From positions 1 through 6,824 of the forward strand of contig JAITOP010000259.1 of the NCBI GenBank assembly GCA_031289895.1: a stretch of 6,824 bases of DNA. The letters run 5' to 3'. The DNA comes from Prevotellaceae bacterium (GTDB lineage: Bacteria > Bacteroidota > Bacteroidia > Bacteroidales > UBA932). A program made the translations under genes and the position numbers. Below, one piece after another: positions 6,037 to 6,824 of the stretch; position 1 is the first letter of the stretch, and each line of letters starts with the position of its first letter. The notes under the pieces were generated by a model. It had not been told where the DNA came from and did no database searches. It saw only the letters and a program-made list of their open reading frames with translations.

Positions 6037-6303
6037 CTATTTATCGGTGTAATGTCCTAAAATAGAAAGAATAAATATATCGTCATTTTCAACCATATAT
6101 AAAACCCTGTCTTTTTTAGAAAGTTCTCTCGACCATTTTCCTGTAAACTCATGTTTCAATTGTTCGGGATTTCCAAAACCTTCGTATGGGTTTTCTAAAA
6201 TGCTTTTTATAATACGTTCAAGCCGTTGTTTATGAGAATTAAGTCCGCTCTTTTTAATCTTCTCTATGTCATCTAAGGCTTTGGGTGAATATGTTATTTC
6301 CAT
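6037..6303 (-). CDS. YoeB/Txe family mRNA interferase toxin
   Basis: This 88-residue protein has the length and fold pattern of the Txe/YoeB family (PF06769, RelE superfamily), ribosome-dependent ribonucleases that cleave mRNA in the A site. The family's central block GxGxPExLKxxxxGxWSR is present (G42-R59). Residues aligning with the E. coli YoeB active site E46, R65, H83 and Y84 are E47, R66, H84 and Y85, so the enzyme is probably active. One deviation is KKDRVLY (63-69), where the family commonly has an HRLVY motif, so the His before the catalytic Arg is Asp here. The start codon overlaps the end of the antitoxin gene by 10 nt, the usual coupling of toxin to antitoxin translation. The symbol yoeB is not assigned because the antitoxin is not clearly YefM. 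Confidence 0.9.
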   Translation of the reverse strand: MEITYSPKALDDIEKIKKSGLNSHKQRLERIIKSILENPYEGFGNPEQLKHEFTGKWSRELSKKDRVLYMVENDDIFILSILGHYTDK

Positions 6304-6524
6304 AAATCTTCAATGGCTATTTTTTTCCCTTTTCCATTACGAATATCTTCTTCTGCTTTTTTTATTTTAGCCACAAATTCAGGATTGTAAGGAGATTCTT
6401 CAGTATTTATGCCTACTTTTTTAAATAGTGGTGCAAGATATTTTCCGTATTTTTTAAGGTCAATACGTGCATAACGTGCAACGCCCTTATCATCCCGTTC
6501 TATTTTTATTCCTGTTGTCTGCAT
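6294..6524 (-). CDS. Antitoxin of a YoeB/Txe-type module
   Basis: This 76-residue, highly charged protein is encoded directly upstream of the toxin, with a 10-nt overlap (6294-6303). The N-terminal part (5-35) looks like a short strand-helix DNA-binding or dimerisation region, IKIERDDKG followed by ARIDLKKYG. The C-terminal part SPYNPEFVAKIKKAEEDI (44-61) through GKGKKIAIEDLWK (64-76) is the kind of acidic/basic helix plus IDLW-type tail that wraps YoeB/RelE toxins in antitoxins of Bacteroidota. It does not show a convincing YefM/Phd N-terminus, so the family is left open. It is likely autoregulatory: a consensus promoter with a palindrome in its spacer lies just upstream. The ATG at 6524 is preceded by an A-rich sequence and no Shine-Dalgarno. 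Confidence 0.85.
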   Translation of the reverse strand: MQTTGIKIERDDKGVARYARIDLKKYGKYLAPLFKKVGINTEESPYNPEFVAKIKKAEEDIRNGKGKKIAIEDLWK

Positions 6525-6556
6525 TTTTCTTAATTTTTATTATTAAAAATATATCG

Positions 6557-6587
6557 CAAAAATAGTAATAAATTATTTATTTACAAA
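6557..6587 (-). promoter_or_regulatory. Consensus promoter of the toxin-antitoxin operon
   Basis: On the minus strand TTTG (6587-6584) and TATTTTTG (6564-6557) are exactly 19 nt apart, a full match to the Bacteroidota TTTG-N19-TAnnTTTG consensus. The start would be near 6550, giving a 5' leader of about 25 nt before the antitoxin ATG. It is the best promoter match in the window. Confidence 0.7.
6567..6581. promoter_or_regulatory. Candidate operator of the toxin-antitoxin operon
   Basis: AATAAAT (6567-6573) and ATTTATT (6575-6581) form a perfect 7-1-7 palindrome lying exactly between the two promoter elements, where antitoxin-toxin complexes typically bind to repress their own operon. The A+T-only sequence makes chance occurrence possible. 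Confidence 0.35.
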
Positions 6588-6610
6588 AACAAATTATCTA
6601 AAACCTGATA

Positions 6611-6802
6611 AACTCTAAAAACTTTATAACTCTAAAAACTTTAAAAACTTTATAACTCTAAAAACTTTATAACTTTAAAAACTTTATAACTTTAAAAACT
6701 TTGCGAACTTTATAAACTTTACAACTTTAAAAACTTTACGAACTTTAAAAACTTGACAAACTTAAAAAACTTTACGAACTTAATAACTTTTCTAAACTTT
6801 TA
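6611..6802. repeat. 22-unit AACTTTA-type tandem array
   Basis: The whole stretch divides into 22 consecutive units of 8-9 nt (one of 10), all starting with AACT. The commonest are AACTTTAAA, AACTTTAT and AACTCTAAA. In the left half two alternate as a 17-nt higher-order unit (AACTTTATAACTYTAAA); the right half is more degenerate (AACTTTGCG, AACTTTACG, AACTTGACA). The array fills the space between the divergent toxin-antitoxin promoter and a promoter-like box at the right edge. No open reading frame or stable hairpin is seen in it. Confidence 0.9.
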
Positions 6803-6806
6803 TTTG

Positions 6807-6814
6807 TACTTTTG
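6807..6814 (+). promoter_or_regulatory. Promoter-like -7 box at right edge
   Basis: TACTTTTG matches TAnnTTTG exactly and is followed by CGG, as is common at Bacteroidota promoters. No TTTG lies 19-21 nt upstream, where the AACTTTA array sits. If used, it drives a gene beyond the window on the plus strand. Confidence 0.4.
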
Positions 6815-6824
6815 CGGTTCAAAC

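Overview
The window reads as a piece of an AT-rich Bacteroidota (Bacteroidetes) genome. The evidence is promoter-like sequences of the TTTG-N(19-21)-TAnnTTTG type rather than -35/-10 boxes, A-rich translation starts without Shine-Dalgarno sequences, very AT-rich coding sequence, and spacers full of short tandem repeats. No assignment below phylum level is possible from sequence alone.

Layout. Positions 1-549 contain no protein gene. They hold a strong inverted repeat (3-84), a candidate small structured RNA of about 125 nt (214-339) with its own promoter-like box and a T-tract, and promoter-like sites before the first gene. A plus-strand operon follows (550-3713): an AI-2E/PerM family permease, a GtrA family membrane protein, and an FAD-dependent oxidoreductase related to COG1232 and UDP-galactopyranose mutase. 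Convergent to it on the minus strand lies a multi-span GT-C fold glycosyltransferase (5894-4146). Upstream of that gene, also on the minus strand, is a compact toxin-antitoxin operon of a YoeB/Txe-type toxin and a 76-residue antitoxin (6524-6037). The window ends in a 22-unit AACTTTA-type repeat that runs into a promoter-like box facing off the right edge.

Function. GtrA, the oxidoreductase and the GT-C enzyme together suggest modification of a polyprenyl-phosphate-linked sugar or cell-surface glycan. This is inferred from family membership and proximity. The permease may only share the operon. The toxin-antitoxin pair looks like an independent accessory module.

Most unusual structure. The convergent spacer 3714-4154 is almost entirely repeat. 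A heptamer array begins one base after the oxidoreductase stop codon. A second, inverted heptamer array supplies the last two codons and the stop codon of the glycosyltransferase. A REP-like hairpin with a stem of about 27 bp sits between them. Read in the sense direction of each gene, both 3' ends therefore carry the same TTGGTCG/TTGGTAT repeat. Other heptamer runs (AATTAAR, AATTTTC) occur at 1651-1685, 3941-3961 and 4008-4021.
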